A stretch of DNA of 64,000 nt from Brevibacillus gelatini (GTDB taxonomy: Bacteria; Bacillota; Bacilli; Brevibacillales; Brevibacillaceae): positions 1-64,000 of the forward strand of contig NZ_RHHS01000053.1 of NCBI RefSeq assembly GCF_003710935.1, in the 5' to 3' direction. A model generated the notes under the pieces. The model had not been told where the DNA came from and did no database searches. It was given only the letters and a program-made list of their open reading frames with translations. Shown piece after piece: positions 8,274 through 17,133 of this stretch (position 1 is its first letter; each line of letters opens with the position of its first letter). A program made the translations under genes and the position numbers.

Positions 8274-8813
8274 TTGAGTAACAAGCGAGGTCTGTTTTTG
8301 GTCTACACCGGAGATGGCAAAGGAAAGACAACGGCAGCAGTAGGATTGGCTGTACGGGCGGCTGGACGAGGCAAAAAGGTCATTATGATCCAGTTCATCA
8401 AATCGCCTGAACGCACGTACGGAGAGAAAATCAGCTTCGACAAGCTGGGCATCGAGATTGTGCAAAAAGGCGCAGGCTTTACCTGGACAAAGACGCCGGA
8501 GGAGCATCGGGCGGCGCTGAAGGAGGCGTGGGCTTTTGCCAAGGAAAAGCTTTTGTCGGGCGCGTACGACGTCGTGATTTTGGACGAGCTGAACAATGCG
8601 CTTGCGATTGATAGTTTTCCCGTTGATGACGTGCTGCCGCTTGCGGACGTTTTGCAAACGATTCAAAATCGGCCGAGCCATGTGCATCTGGTCGTGACGG
8701 GCAGAAGCGCCAAGCAGGAATTGATCGACATGGCCGATCTGGTGACAGAGATGAAGCCGATCAAGCATTACTACGATGAGGGGATTCCAGCGGTGCTGGG
8801 GGTAGAGTTTTGA
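8274..8813 (+). CDS. btuR: Cob(I)yrinic acid a,c-diamide adenosyltransferase
   Basis: Transfers the 5'-deoxyadenosyl group of ATP to reduced corrinoid. 179 residues, CobA/BtuR/CobO class, with the phosphate-binding loop VYTGDGKGKTTAAVGLA near the N-terminus and the later DVVILDELNNAL motif. The TTG at 8274 is chosen because GGAGGT lies 8 bases upstream; the open frame upstream has no ribosome site. First gene of the B12 operon, 145 bases after the riboswitch terminator. Its stop overlaps the next start by one base (TGATG), implying translational coupling. Confidence 0.93.
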   Translation: MSNKRGLFLVYTGDGKGKTTAAVGLAVRAAGRGKKVIMIQFIKSPERTYGEKISFDKLGIEIVQKGAGFTWTKTPEEHRAALKEAWAFAKEKLLSGAYDVVILDELNNALAIDSFPVDDVLPLADVLQTIQNRPSHVHLVVTGRSAKQELIDMADLVTEMKPIKHYYDEGIPAVLGVEF

Positions 8814-9919
8814 TGAGCGTACTGGAAGCGTACGGCCACGGCGGAGATTTGCTGACGGCGGCAGACCGCTTTGGCATGGAGCCAGGCCAGTTTGTTGATT
8901 TCAGTGCCAATATTAACCCGCTGGGCATGCCGGACAGCGTGCGCGAGTTGCTGCTCGCTTCGCTGTCTGCCGTGTTGCGCTATCCAGACCCGGGGCATCG
9001 GCTGTTTCGCCGGGCCTTGGCGCAGCGGCTGCAGCTGCCAAAGGAATGGCTTTTGCCTGCCAATGGTGCAGCAGAGGCGATGGCGCTTGCGATTCTCGGG
9101 CTCAAGCCGCAGACAGTCGGCGTGGTTTATCCTTGCTTTTCGGAATATGCAGAGCTTTCCGAGCAGTTTGGGGCAACCGTCATCGGCTGCTATGGAAAAG
9201 AAGAGAACGGCTACAAGGCCGACGAAAAAGAGCTGTATCGTCTGTTCGAGCAGGCTGACCTGGTGTTTGTCGGCTCGCCGAACAATCCGACTGGCATCTT
9301 GTACGAGCCGCAGGAGCTGTTGCAGATGGCGGACTGGACGGCCAGGACCGATACGTGGCTGGTCGTGGACGAGGCGTTTCTCGATTTTGTGGAGGAAAGC
9401 CGTCAGTTTACGCTGGCAAGCCAGCTTGACCGTTTTCCCCGCGTCATTTTGATGCGTTCCATGACGAAAATGTACGCGATCCCCGGCTTGCGGCTCGGAT
9501 ACGCGATTGCCCAGCCTGACGTGATTGCGAAAATGCGTGCGAAGCAGGTGAGCTGGAGCGTGAATGCGCTTGCCCTTTTGGCGGGGGAGCTGTGCTTGCA
9601 GGAGCAGGAGTACGAGCAGCGGACACGCAGTCTGATCGCCAGGGAGCGCGCTGGTCTGATCGAGTTTATTCGCGGGGAGCTGGGCTGGAAGGTCTGGCCG
9701 GGGGAGGCAAACTTTTTGCTGCTTCGCTCGCCGGAGGACTTGCCAGCGGCCCTATTGCAGGAGCGGCTCGGCAAAAAAGGTGTGCTGATCCGCAGCTGCG
9801 CCATGTACCCCGGATTGACGGCGCATGATGTGCGCATCGCCGTTCGCGGTCGGGAAGACAATGCGCGCCTGATCGCGGCCTTGCGCGAGGTACAGAACGA
9901 AAGGAGCGGGCAACGATGA
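8813..9919 (+). CDS. cobD: L-threonine-O-3-phosphate decarboxylase
   Basis: PLP-dependent class I/II aminotransferase-fold enzyme, 368 residues, making (R)-1-amino-2-propanol O-2-phosphate, the linker between the corrin ring and the nucleotide loop. The N-terminal HGGDLLTAADRFG...DFSANINPLGMP is characteristic of CobD rather than histidinol-phosphate aminotransferase. SPNNPTGILY and the PLP-lysine segment SMTKMYAIPGLRLGYA are present. No threonine kinase (PduX) gene is seen in the window. It overlaps cobU by four bases (ATGA). Confidence 0.92.
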   Translation: MSVLEAYGHGGDLLTAADRFGMEPGQFVDFSANINPLGMPDSVRELLLASLSAVLRYPDPGHRLFRRALAQRLQLPKEWLLPANGAAEAMALAILGLKPQTVGVVYPCFSEYAELSEQFGATVIGCYGKEENGYKADEKELYRLFEQADLVFVGSPNNPTGILYEPQELLQMADWTARTDTWLVVDEAFLDFVEESRQFTLASQLDRFPRVILMRSMTKMYAIPGLRLGYAIAQPDVIAKMRAKQVSWSVNALALLAGELCLQEQEYEQRTRSLIARERAGLIEFIRGELGWKVWPGEANFLLLRSPEDLPAALLQERLGKKGVLIRSCAMYPGLTAHDVRIAVRGREDNARLIAALREVQNERSGQR

Positions 9920-10455
9920 GTCTTGTGCTGGTGACAGGCGGTGTGCGCTCGGGAAAAAGCCGCTTTGCAGAAGAGCTGGCCCGGCAGGCCGGAGAGCGCG
10001 TTCTGTACGTGGCGACGGGTCAGGCGTGGGATGAGGAAATGCAGCAGCGGATCGAGCGGCACAAGGAGCGGCGTCCGCAGCAGTGGGGCAGCGTGGAGGT
10101 CGGCGAGCGGCTTTGTGATTACGAGTCAGTTGGCACTGCTTACGACGTCGTGTTGATCGATTGTCTGTCGACGTGGGTGAGCAATCGGCTGATGAGCGTC
10201 GCGGAAGCAGAGTGGCGAAGCGAGGCGCACACAGAGGCGTTGCTTGCGGAGGCGGAGGCGTGGCTGGAGCTTGTCCGGCGCTCTCCGCAAAAAGTGATTG
10301 CGGTCACGAGCGAGGTCGGGCTGGGCGGTGTCGCCATGAATCGGCTCGGCAGATGGTTCGCAGACGTGTTGGGCGACGTCAACCAGCGGGCCGCGCGCCA
10401 GGCAGAGACGGTCTACGCGGTCATGGCCGGAATCCCGTGGAGGATCAAAGGATGA
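9916..10455 (+). CDS. cobU: Adenosylcobinamide kinase / adenosylcobinamide-phosphate guanylyltransferase
   Basis: Bifunctional enzyme that phosphorylates adenosylcobinamide and then attaches GMP. 179 residues, the normal length. The P-loop is GGVRSGKSRFAEELA at the N-terminus, and the histidine that carries GMP lies in IERHKERRPQQW. DVVLIDCLSTWVSNRL and TSEVGLGGV are also family features. Coupled by ATGA overlaps to both neighbours. Confidence 0.95.
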   Translation: MSLVLVTGGVRSGKSRFAEELARQAGERVLYVATGQAWDEEMQQRIERHKERRPQQWGSVEVGERLCDYESVGTAYDVVLIDCLSTWVSNRLMSVAEAEWRSEAHTEALLAEAEAWLELVRRSPQKVIAVTSEVGLGGVAMNRLGRWFADVLGDVNQRAARQAETVYAVMAGIPWRIKG

Positions 10456-11192
10456 ACGCATTTTGGCACGCGATCGCTTTTTTCACCCGCATCCCGGTTC
10501 CTTGGCTGCGCCCGTCCGAGGAAGCCTGGAAAAAAAGCGTCAACTGGTATCCGGCAGCAGGTCTGGTCATCGGTATGGTACTGTGGGGCGTCCACCAGGC
10601 AGGGCTGTTGTTCTTTAGCCCGTGGCTGTCCGCCGTGCTGACACTCGCTGTCTGGGTGTACGTGACGGGTGGACTGCATCTGGACGGCTGGATGGATTTG
10701 GCCGATGGACTGGGAAGCAGTCGGCCGAAGGAGCAGGTGCTCGCGATCATGAAAGACAGCCGTGTCGGGGCGATGGGCGTTCTGGCTGCGATTTTGCTGC
10801 TGTTGCTTAAGGCAGGGGCCGTCGCGGAACTGGCGCATCCCGGCTGGGGAGTGCTTCTCGTGTTCGTGCCTGCTGTGGCGCGGACACATGTGCTGCTGTC
10901 GATTCGGCTATGGCCGTATTTATCGCAGGAAAAAGGAATCGGCAAGGGCATTAGCGCAGGGCTGTCTCCAATAGCCATCGCAGCTGGATACATCGTTCTC
11001 GCCGTGGCTGGCTGGTTCGTCGCAGGTTTGCAGGTTGTCGCGGCTATGGTTGTCTCGTTGGTGTTCGTGCTGTTGTTTTCCCGTTCTGTCGCCCGCAAGC
11101 TCGGCGGCCTGAACGGCGACTGCTACGGCGCAGTCATCGAAAGCGGCGAGGCGGTTATGCTGCTCGTACTGGTCGGGAGCTGGTGGACATGA
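10452..11192 (+). CDS. cobS: Adenosylcobinamide-GDP ribazoletransferase (cobalamin synthase)
   Basis: Integral membrane enzyme, 246 residues, joining adenosylcobinamide-GDP to alpha-ribazole (phosphate). The N-terminus FWHAIAFFTRIPVPW and the LHLDGWMDLADGLGSSRPKE motif with the aspartates expected for Mg2+ are clear. About six hydrophobic segments follow. The start is the ATG overlapping the cobU stop. The frame is open further upstream inside cobU, but that part is not CobS-like. Confidence 0.95.
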   Translation: MNAFWHAIAFFTRIPVPWLRPSEEAWKKSVNWYPAAGLVIGMVLWGVHQAGLLFFSPWLSAVLTLAVWVYVTGGLHLDGWMDLADGLGSSRPKEQVLAIMKDSRVGAMGVLAAILLLLLKAGAVAELAHPGWGVLLVFVPAVARTHVLLSIRLWPYLSQEKGIGKGISAGLSPIAIAAGYIVLAVAGWFVAGLQVVAAMVVSLVFVLLFSRSVARKLGGLNGDCYGAVIESGEAVMLLVLVGSWWT

Positions 11193-11812
11193 GGCTGCTC
11201 TGGATCCGGCACGGGGAGACGGACTGCAATCGCGAGCGCAAATATCTCGGACATAGCGACGTTCCCTTAAATGAAAAAGGAGAGCGGCAGGCGCGCGGGC
11301 TGGCGCGGCAATTGTCACAGCAACTGGAACGGCCTTGTGGGCTGTACGCAAGCGATTTGCGCCGCTGCACGCAAACAGCCCAGCCACTGGCAGACGAGTG
11401 GGGCCTGTCGATCATATCCGATCCGGCTTTGCGCGAGCTGTCTTTTGGCGACTGGGAGCTTTTGACCTACGAAGAGCTAATGCGCGCGGATGCCGAGCGG
11501 GCTTCGCGCTGGTATGACGACCCGTTCCGTTGCAGTCCGCCAAATGGCGAGAGCTTGCAGGAGTTGGGGCAGCGATTGGACGGCTGGCTGCGAAAGCTTC
11601 TTGTACAGCGGCGAGCGGATGCGGACGAACTGATCGTATGTGTTGCGCACGGGGGAGTAATTCGCTGGTTTCAGGCGATGTGGCTCGAAAACGACCCCAA
11701 GCGGTATTGGCATGTAGAAGGAGTAGGGCATGGCGAGGCCCTGCTGGCGCAATGGGACGGGCGATGCTGGCGTAGACAACGGCTGGAAGACGTAAAGAGA
11801 GGGACGACATGA
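11189..11812 (+). CDS. cobC: Histidine phosphatase, probable alpha-ribazole phosphatase
   Basis: Phosphoglycerate-mutase-like phosphatase of 207 residues with the catalytic LLWIRHGETDCNRE at the N-terminus, GLYASDLRRCTQTA, and the second histidine in CVAHGGVIRWF. In this operon the natural role is removal of phosphate from alpha-ribazole-5'-phosphate or from cobalamin-5'-phosphate. The function rests on context because the family is broad. The ATG at 11189 overlaps the cobS stop; a GTG lies two codons upstream. Confidence 0.85.
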   Translation: MRLLWIRHGETDCNRERKYLGHSDVPLNEKGERQARGLARQLSQQLERPCGLYASDLRRCTQTAQPLADEWGLSIISDPALRELSFGDWELLTYEELMRADAERASRWYDDPFRCSPPNGESLQELGQRLDGWLRKLLVQRRADADELIVCVAHGGVIRWFQAMWLENDPKRYWHVEGVGHGEALLAQWDGRCWRRQRLEDVKRGTT

Positions 11813-12768
11813 CGGAAGTATGGATTTTGTGCGCGGCATACGCAATTGACCGGGTGGTCGGCGACCCGCGCAGCCTGCCGCATCCGGTGGTTATCATCGG
11901 CTGGTGGATTACGCGGCTGGAACGGGTTATTCGCGCTGTAGTGAAACGGGAATCACAGCTAAAGCTGGCTGGCGTCCTGTTCCCGCTGTTGATCGTCACA
12001 GGCAGCTATGCGGTCGTCTGGCTGCTTTTATGGGGAGCGGCGCTCATTCACCCGCTGCTTTCGTGGGTGTTGAGCGCGTGGCTCATTTCCACGACGATTG
12101 CCACAAAAGGACTCGCGGACGCAGGACTGGAGATTGCCCGCCATCTGCTTGCCGGGGATATGACAGCGGCGAGACGCTCGCTGTCGATGGTGGTCGGCCG
12201 CGATACGGAGCAACTGGACGAACCGGAAGTTTGCCGGGGGGCGGTGGAGACGGTGGCGGAAAACATCGTCGATGCGATTGTTTCCCCGCTGATCTATGCG
12301 GCGATTGGCGGCGCGCCGCTGGCGATGGCCTATCGGGCAGCCAACACGCTGGACTCGATGGTCGGCTACAAAAACGAAAAGTACAAAAATCTCGGCTGGG
12401 CATCCGCCCGCTTCGACGACGTGATGAACTACATACCCGCCCGTCTGACTGCATTGCTGTTGGTCATCGCAAGCGGGCTGCAGCGGCTGGACTGGCGGCA
12501 GTGCTGGAAGATCATTCGCCGGGACGCACATCTGCACCCAAGCCCGAACAGCGGGCTGCCGGAAGCGGGAGTGGCTGGCGCGCTGGGCGTGCAGCTTGGC
12601 GGGCTCAACTACTACCAGGGGGTGCCTTCCAACCGGGCGCGGATGGGCGATGCGCATCGGCCGTTGGCTGCCGCAGATATTATGGCGACGATTCGGTTGA
12701 TGTACCTCACTTCTTTGCTGTGTCTGCTCGTAGGTTTGGCGATTGCGGCTGCCATTGCTTTTATATAG
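11809..12768 (+). CDS. cbiB: Adenosylcobinamide-phosphate synthase
   Basis: Membrane enzyme of 319 residues that attaches aminopropanol phosphate to adenosylcobyric acid. Family motifs: YAIDRVVGDPRSLPHPV at the N-terminus, EVCRGAVETVAENIVDAIVS, AYRAANTLDSMVGYKNEKY and HPSPNSGLPEAGVAGALGV. It acts just before CobU and uses the product of the CobD encoded three genes upstream. Coupled to cobC by an ATGA overlap and followed by a 99-base gap containing a small hairpin. Confidence 0.95.
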   Translation: MTEVWILCAAYAIDRVVGDPRSLPHPVVIIGWWITRLERVIRAVVKRESQLKLAGVLFPLLIVTGSYAVVWLLLWGAALIHPLLSWVLSAWLISTTIATKGLADAGLEIARHLLAGDMTAARRSLSMVVGRDTEQLDEPEVCRGAVETVAENIVDAIVSPLIYAAIGGAPLAMAYRAANTLDSMVGYKNEKYKNLGWASARFDDVMNYIPARLTALLLVIASGLQRLDWRQCWKIIRRDAHLHPSPNSGLPEAGVAGALGVQLGGLNYYQGVPSNRARMGDAHRPLAAADIMATIRLMYLTSLLCLLVGLAIAAAIAFI

Positions 12769-12827
12769 GACGGAACCTGTAACGAAGTGTAGGACAACGG
12801 AAGAAATGAGAACGAACGAGAAAATGG

Positions 12828-12844
12828 CTGCGTGCGACACGCAG
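12828..12844 (+). repeat. Small intra-operon hairpin
   Basis: CTGCGTG-CGA-CACGCAG perfect hairpin in the cbiB-cbiH gap, the first real break in the operon. There is no T-run, so it is not a terminator; it may affect mRNA processing or stability. Confidence 0.4.
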
Positions 12845-12867
12845 GCAATGGAAAGGGGAGGGACCGT

Positions 12868-14649
12868 ATGAGCGGCAAGTTGTTTGTGATCGGTTTTGGC
12901 CCAGGAAGCTTTGAGCATATCACCAAGCGGGCCAGGGAGGCACTGCAAGAGGCGGACGTGATTATCGGCTATTCGACCTACGTGGATTTGATCCGCGGAC
13001 TTTTGACCGACCAGGAGATTGTCAGCACCGGAATGACGGAGGAAGTGACGCGTGCGCGCGAAGCAGTGCGTCAGGCAGAGGAAGAGGGCAAAAAAGTAGC
13101 GGTCATCTCCAGCGGCGACTCCGGCGTCTACGGAATGGCGGGGCTGGTCTACGAGGTGCTGGTGGAAAAAGGCTGGACGGAAGCGACCGGCGTTCCGGTT
13201 GAGATCGTGCCGGGCATCTCGGCGATCAACTCCTGTGGCGCGATTCTCGGCGCACCGATCATGCACGACGCCTGCACGATCAGCCTGAGCGACCACCTGA
13301 CCCCGTGGGAGCTGATTGCCAAACGGATTGACGCAGCCGGGATGGCCGACTTTGTCATTGCCCTGTACAATCCGCGCAGCGGAAGACGGACGCGGCAGAT
13401 TGTCGAAGCGCAGCGCATCCTGCTGCAATACCGCTCTCCAGATACCCCGGTAGGTATTGTGAAAAGCGCCTATCGCGAGCGCGAGACGGTGGTTGTGACG
13501 ACGCTTGCGCAAATGCTGGAGCACGACATCGGCATGCTGACGACGGTCATTATCGGGAACTCCTCGACCTTTGTCTACGATGGCAAAATGATTACGCCGC
13601 GCGGCTATCAGCGCAAGTACACGCTGTCTGCGGATGAGCAGCCGCTAAAGCCGCACCAGCGTCTGCGCGTGGAAAACGAGCCGTGGTCGCTCGAAGCAGG
13701 CGGCGCAGGAGTGATTGCCACTGCAGGCAAGCAAGCGCAGCCTGCGAGCGAGCGCCCTGTACTGGCTGGGAAAGCTGCAGAGCAAGCGACGCCGGAAGCG
13801 GCGTTTTCCGGCACGGCGAAAAGTACGGCTGTACTGAAAGCGCCGCCAGTGGAACAAGAGGCGGGAACAGCGAAGCCAAAGGAAGAACGTACGCCGTTGG
13901 AATGGGCGATGCAGGCGCTCGAAGCGCTCGATGCAGTCAAAGGAATCGAGCCGAAGCCAGCCGCTGCAAGCAGCGTGCGCCAAGCCTCGGCATTTCAGCC
14001 GGAAATGATCTTTGAATTTGCGGTCAGTCCAGGGATCGCCAACAAAAAAATAACGCCGCAGCAAATGATGGCAATCGCCGAGGTAGCGGGAGAAAAAGGC
14101 GAGATCGAATACACGCCGCACCACCAGATGATTTTGCGTGTGCCGACAGACGATCCTGACAGCATCACAGGCCGCCTGCGCGAGCTGGGTTTGCTTCTCA
14201 GTCCGATTGGAGACGTGGTGCAGGTCAAAGCGTGCGATTTTTGCGACGGAGAGAAAAAAGACAGCATCCCGTATGCGGAAGAACTGCATCGGAGACTGGG
14301 CGGAAAAGAAATGCCGAAGGAGCTGAAAATCGGCTTCAACGGCTGCGGAATGGCTTGCTACCGAGCGGTTCAGGAAGATATTGGAATCGTGTTTCGCAAA
14401 GGCAAGTTCGACCTGTTCCTGGGCGCGAAAACGGTCGGGCGCAATGCGCACTCTGGCATTCCGGTCGCGGAAGGCATCGACAAGGAGGACATCGTGCCCA
14501 TTGTCGAGCGAATCGTGAACCGCTTCAAAAAAGAAGCATTTCCGAATGAACGCTTCCACAAGTTTTTCCAACGGGTAGGCGAGCTGGAAGGCTACGCCTG
14601 GTACGAACCGGCCATGCCCGAAATCGAGAACGCCGCTTGCGGCGACTGA
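12868..14649 (+). CDS. cbiH: CbiH60: cobalt-factor III C17-methyltransferase fused to an Fe-S domain
   Basis: 593 residues, against about 240 for plain CbiH. Residues 1 to about 245 are the SAM-dependent methyltransferase that methylates C17 and contracts the ring: GFGPGSFEHITKRAREAL, SSGDSGVYGMAGL, EIVPGISAINS, ALYNPRSGRRTRQI. A low-complexity Ala/Pro/Lys/Glu linker (about 265-370) leads to a nitrite/sulfite-reductase ferredoxin-like domain (about 375-590) with the cysteine pairs ACDFCDG and NGCGMAC. Bacillus megaterium CbiH60 has this architecture and holds a [4Fe-4S] centre. The ATG at 12868 follows AAAGGGGAGG. Confidence 0.93.
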   Translation: MSGKLFVIGFGPGSFEHITKRAREALQEADVIIGYSTYVDLIRGLLTDQEIVSTGMTEEVTRAREAVRQAEEEGKKVAVISSGDSGVYGMAGLVYEVLVEKGWTEATGVPVEIVPGISAINSCGAILGAPIMHDACTISLSDHLTPWELIAKRIDAAGMADFVIALYNPRSGRRTRQIVEAQRILLQYRSPDTPVGIVKSAYRERETVVVTTLAQMLEHDIGMLTTVIIGNSSTFVYDGKMITPRGYQRKYTLSADEQPLKPHQRLRVENEPWSLEAGGAGVIATAGKQAQPASERPVLAGKAAEQATPEAAFSGTAKSTAVLKAPPVEQEAGTAKPKEERTPLEWAMQALEALDAVKGIEPKPAAASSVRQASAFQPEMIFEFAVSPGIANKKITPQQMMAIAEVAGEKGEIEYTPHHQMILRVPTDDPDSITGRLRELGLLLSPIGDVVQVKACDFCDGEKKDSIPYAEELHRRLGGKEMPKELKIGFNGCGMACYRAVQEDIGIVFRKGKFDLFLGAKTVGRNAHSGIPVAEGIDKEDIVPIVERIVNRFKKEAFPNERFHKFFQRVGELEGYAWYEPAMPEIENAACGD

Positions 14650-14684
14650 TCGGTGAGTTTGAACAAATACGAGGGGGAAACGAA

Positions 14685-15638
14685 ATGGACGCGGTACTAT
14701 TTGTAGGACACGGCAGCAAGGACCCGGAGGGCAACGAAGAGGTACGGCAGTTTGTCGCTTCGCTTGCGCCAGAGCTCGATGTGCCGATTATCGAGACGTG
14801 CTTTTTGGAGTTTGCGCGACCAGACATGCTCCAAGGCTTGAATACGTGCGTCGCTCGCGGGGCTACACGGGTGGCGGTCATCCCGATCATCCTGTTTTCG
14901 GCGGGACATGCGAAAATCCACATTCCGGCGGCTATTGATGAGGCGAAGGAACTGCATCCGCATGTACAGTTCATCTACGGCCGACCAATCGGCATTCACG
15001 AGGAAGTTATCAACATTTTGTCTACACGCATGGCGGAAGCAGGCTTTGCCTCCGGGGAAGACCACGACGATCTGGCAGTGCTCGTGATCGGGCGCGGCAG
15101 CAGCGACCCGGACGCGAACAGCGATATTTACAAAATGTCCCGCCTGTTCTGGGAGCGCTACAAGGCGCGGTGGGTAGAGACAGCTTTCATGGGCGTGACC
15201 TATCCGCTCTACGACGAGGGCGTGGAGCGCTGCCTGAAGCTCGGCGCAAAGCGGATCGTGCTTTTGCCGTACTTCCTGTTTACAGGTGTGCTGATTAAGC
15301 GGATGAGCGAGCAACTGGAAAAGTTTCGTCAGCAATATCCGGAAGCCCAGTTTGAGCTGGCGGAGTATTTCGGCTTCCACCCGCTCCTGAAAAAAGTGAT
15401 AAAGGACCGGATCGAGGAAGCACTGCACGGAGAAGTGAAGCTGAACTGCGATACCTGTCAGTACAGGCTGGCGGCGATGGAGCATATTGGGCACCATCAT
15501 CACCACCATCATGACGACGAGCACGGCCATGGACACCATCATCATCACCACGATCACGAGCATGACCACCATGCTCACGATCACGACCACAACCATGACC
15601 ACGAGCATGAGCACAACCACAACCACGTAACCAAGTAG
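14685..15638 (+). CDS. cbiX: Sirohydrochlorin cobaltochelatase with histidine-rich tail
   Basis: Inserts Co2+ into sirohydrochlorin at the start of the anaerobic pathway. 317 residues, long-form CbiX with two chelatase halves (VLFVGHGSKDPEGNEE and VLVIGRGSSDPDANSD). A CDTC motif at about residue 256 may hold an Fe-S centre, as in the B. megaterium enzyme. The last ~50 residues are dominated by His with Asp/Glu (over 25 histidines), a probable cobalt store. GAGGGGG precedes the ATG at 14685. Confidence 0.95.
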   Translation: MDAVLFVGHGSKDPEGNEEVRQFVASLAPELDVPIIETCFLEFARPDMLQGLNTCVARGATRVAVIPIILFSAGHAKIHIPAAIDEAKELHPHVQFIYGRPIGIHEEVINILSTRMAEAGFASGEDHDDLAVLVIGRGSSDPDANSDIYKMSRLFWERYKARWVETAFMGVTYPLYDEGVERCLKLGAKRIVLLPYFLFTGVLIKRMSEQLEKFRQQYPEAQFELAEYFGFHPLLKKVIKDRIEEALHGEVKLNCDTCQYRLAAMEHIGHHHHHHHDDEHGHGHHHHHHDHEHDHHAHDHDHNHDHEHEHNHNHVTK

Positions 15639-15651
15639 GAGGAGACACAGC

Positions 15652-16419
15652 ATGATTCTGGTACTGGCTGGAACGAGCGACGCCCGCGAACTGGCTCTGT
15701 TAATCAAGGAAAACGGCTACGACCTGCTGACTACCGTCGTAACGGACAACGCTGCAAAAAGCATGGAAGAAGCAGGCGTGCCCGTCCAGGTCGGACGCTT
15801 GAGCGCAGACGACATCCAGCAGTTGATCCAAAAGCGGGGCGTGCAGTGCGTAGTAGACGCAAGCCATCCGTTTGCCGAGGAAGCCTCGAAAAACGCCATG
15901 GCGGGCGCACAGGGCGCAGGTGTGCCGTACATCCGCTACGAGCGGGAGAGCCTCGCTGCGCCAGGCAGCGAAAAGCTGATCGTCGTCGAGGATTACGTGC
16001 AGGCGGCTGAGCTTGCCGCCAAAAAGCGCGGGGTCATCATGCTGACGACGGGCAGCAAGACGCTGAAAACGTTCACGGACCGCCTGCTGGGCCTGCCGGA
16101 TACGACGTTGGTTGCCCGGATGCTGCCGCGCATAGACAACATGCAAAAATGCGAGGAGCTCGGCGTGGAGCAAAAAAACATCATTGCGATGCAGGGGCCT
16201 TTTTCCAAGGAGCTGAACAAGGCACTCTACGCCCACTACGGCGTAACTTTGATGATTACGAAGGAGAGCGGCAAGGTCGGCGCTTTTGACGAAAAGGTGG
16301 AAGCGGCGCTGGAAATGGGCATCGAGACCATTGTCATCGGACGGCCGAAAATCGACTACGGGACCAAGTTTTCCGATTACCAAAGCGTGCTGGACCAGCT
16401 CAAAGCGGTTGTTCAATAG
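15652..16419 (+). CDS. cbiJ: Cobalt-precorrin-6A reductase
   Basis: NAD(P)H-dependent reductase, 255 residues. Family features are the N-terminal ILVLAGTSDARELALLI, VVDASHPFAEEASKNA, PYIRYERE and MQGPFSKELN. It sits 13 bases after cbiX, with AGGAGGAGA upstream. It reduces the macrocycle before the CbiET step. Confidence 0.93.
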   Translation: MILVLAGTSDARELALLIKENGYDLLTTVVTDNAAKSMEEAGVPVQVGRLSADDIQQLIQKRGVQCVVDASHPFAEEASKNAMAGAQGAGVPYIRYERESLAAPGSEKLIVVEDYVQAAELAAKKRGVIMLTTGSKTLKTFTDRLLGLPDTTLVARMLPRIDNMQKCEELGVEQKNIIAMQGPFSKELNKALYAHYGVTLMITKESGKVGAFDEKVEAALEMGIETIVIGRPKIDYGTKFSDYQSVLDQLKAVVQ

Positions 16420-16479
16420 CGCGCCGTACCGGTTGAGGAAGGAGCACGCACCCAAACAAGTGACTGGAGGGAGTCAACC

Positions 16480-17130
16480 ATGGATTTCAAGACGGAATTC
16501 AAGCCTTTGACTGTACAACCGCAGGAGATCGAGGACAAGAGTTTTCAAATCATTACGGAAGAGCTGGGCGAGCATTCTTTTACCGCCGAGCAATTCCCTG
16601 TTGTACAGCGCGTCATTCACGCTTCCGCAGACTTCGACCTCGGACGCAGCCTCGTTTTCCATCCGGATGCTGTGAAATCCGGTATTGAGGCGATCCGCAG
16701 CGGAAAAATCGTCGTCGCGGACGTGCAAATGGTGCAGGTCGGCATCAGCAAAAACCGGATCGAGAAGTTCGGCGGCCAGGTAAAAGTGTACATATCCGAC
16801 CGTGATGTCATGGAAGAAGCGAAGCGCCTCAATACGACGCGCGCGATCATTTCCATGCGCAAAGCGGTGAAGGAAGCAGACGGCGGCATTTTCTGCATTG
16901 GCAACGCGCCAACGGCTCTCCTGGAGCTGATTCGCCTGGTGAAGGAAGGCGAAGCGAAGCCAGGCCTTGTGATCGGAATGCCAGTCGGCTTCGTATCTGC
17001 CGCAGAGTCCAAGGAAGAGCTGGCGAAGCTCGACATTCCGTTCATTACGAACATCGGGCGAAAAGGCGGAAGTCCTGTGACCGTCGCCGCATTGAATGCC
17101 ATTTCCATCATGGCGGAACGGTTGGGATAG
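16480..17130 (+). CDS. cbiC: Cobalt-precorrin-8 methylmutase
   Basis: Moves the methyl group from C11 to C12, giving cobyrinic acid. 216 residues, the standard length. The catalytic histidine lies in VVQRVIHASADFDLG. The segments VVADVQMVQVGI and FCIGNAPTALLEL are characteristic, as is PVGFVSAAESKE near the C-terminus. It follows cbiJ after a 60-base gap and has TGGAGGGAG as ribosome site. Confidence 0.95.
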   Translation: MDFKTEFKPLTVQPQEIEDKSFQIITEELGEHSFTAEQFPVVQRVIHASADFDLGRSLVFHPDAVKSGIEAIRSGKIVVADVQMVQVGISKNRIEKFGGQVKVYISDRDVMEEAKRLNTTRAIISMRKAVKEADGGIFCIGNAPTALLELIRLVKEGEAKPGLVIGMPVGFVSAAESKEELAKLDIPFITNIGRKGGSPVTVAALNAISIMAERLG

Positions 17131-17133
17131 CAG

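Noticed and set aside
8813-9919. Alternative call as histidinol-phosphate aminotransferase (HisC)
   Set aside because: The N-terminal HGGDL...DFSANINPLG pattern and position in the B12 operon favour threonine-phosphate decarboxylase.
12028-13524. Long antisense frame across cbiB and cbiH
   Set aside because: Shadow of two conserved genes; it spans their intergenic ribosome site, which is functional on the plus strand.
15490-15630. CAC/CAT-rich repetitive stretch that could be taken for a DNA repeat array or CRISPR-like sequence
   Set aside because: It is in frame and encodes the histidine-rich tail of CbiX; there are no regular spacers.
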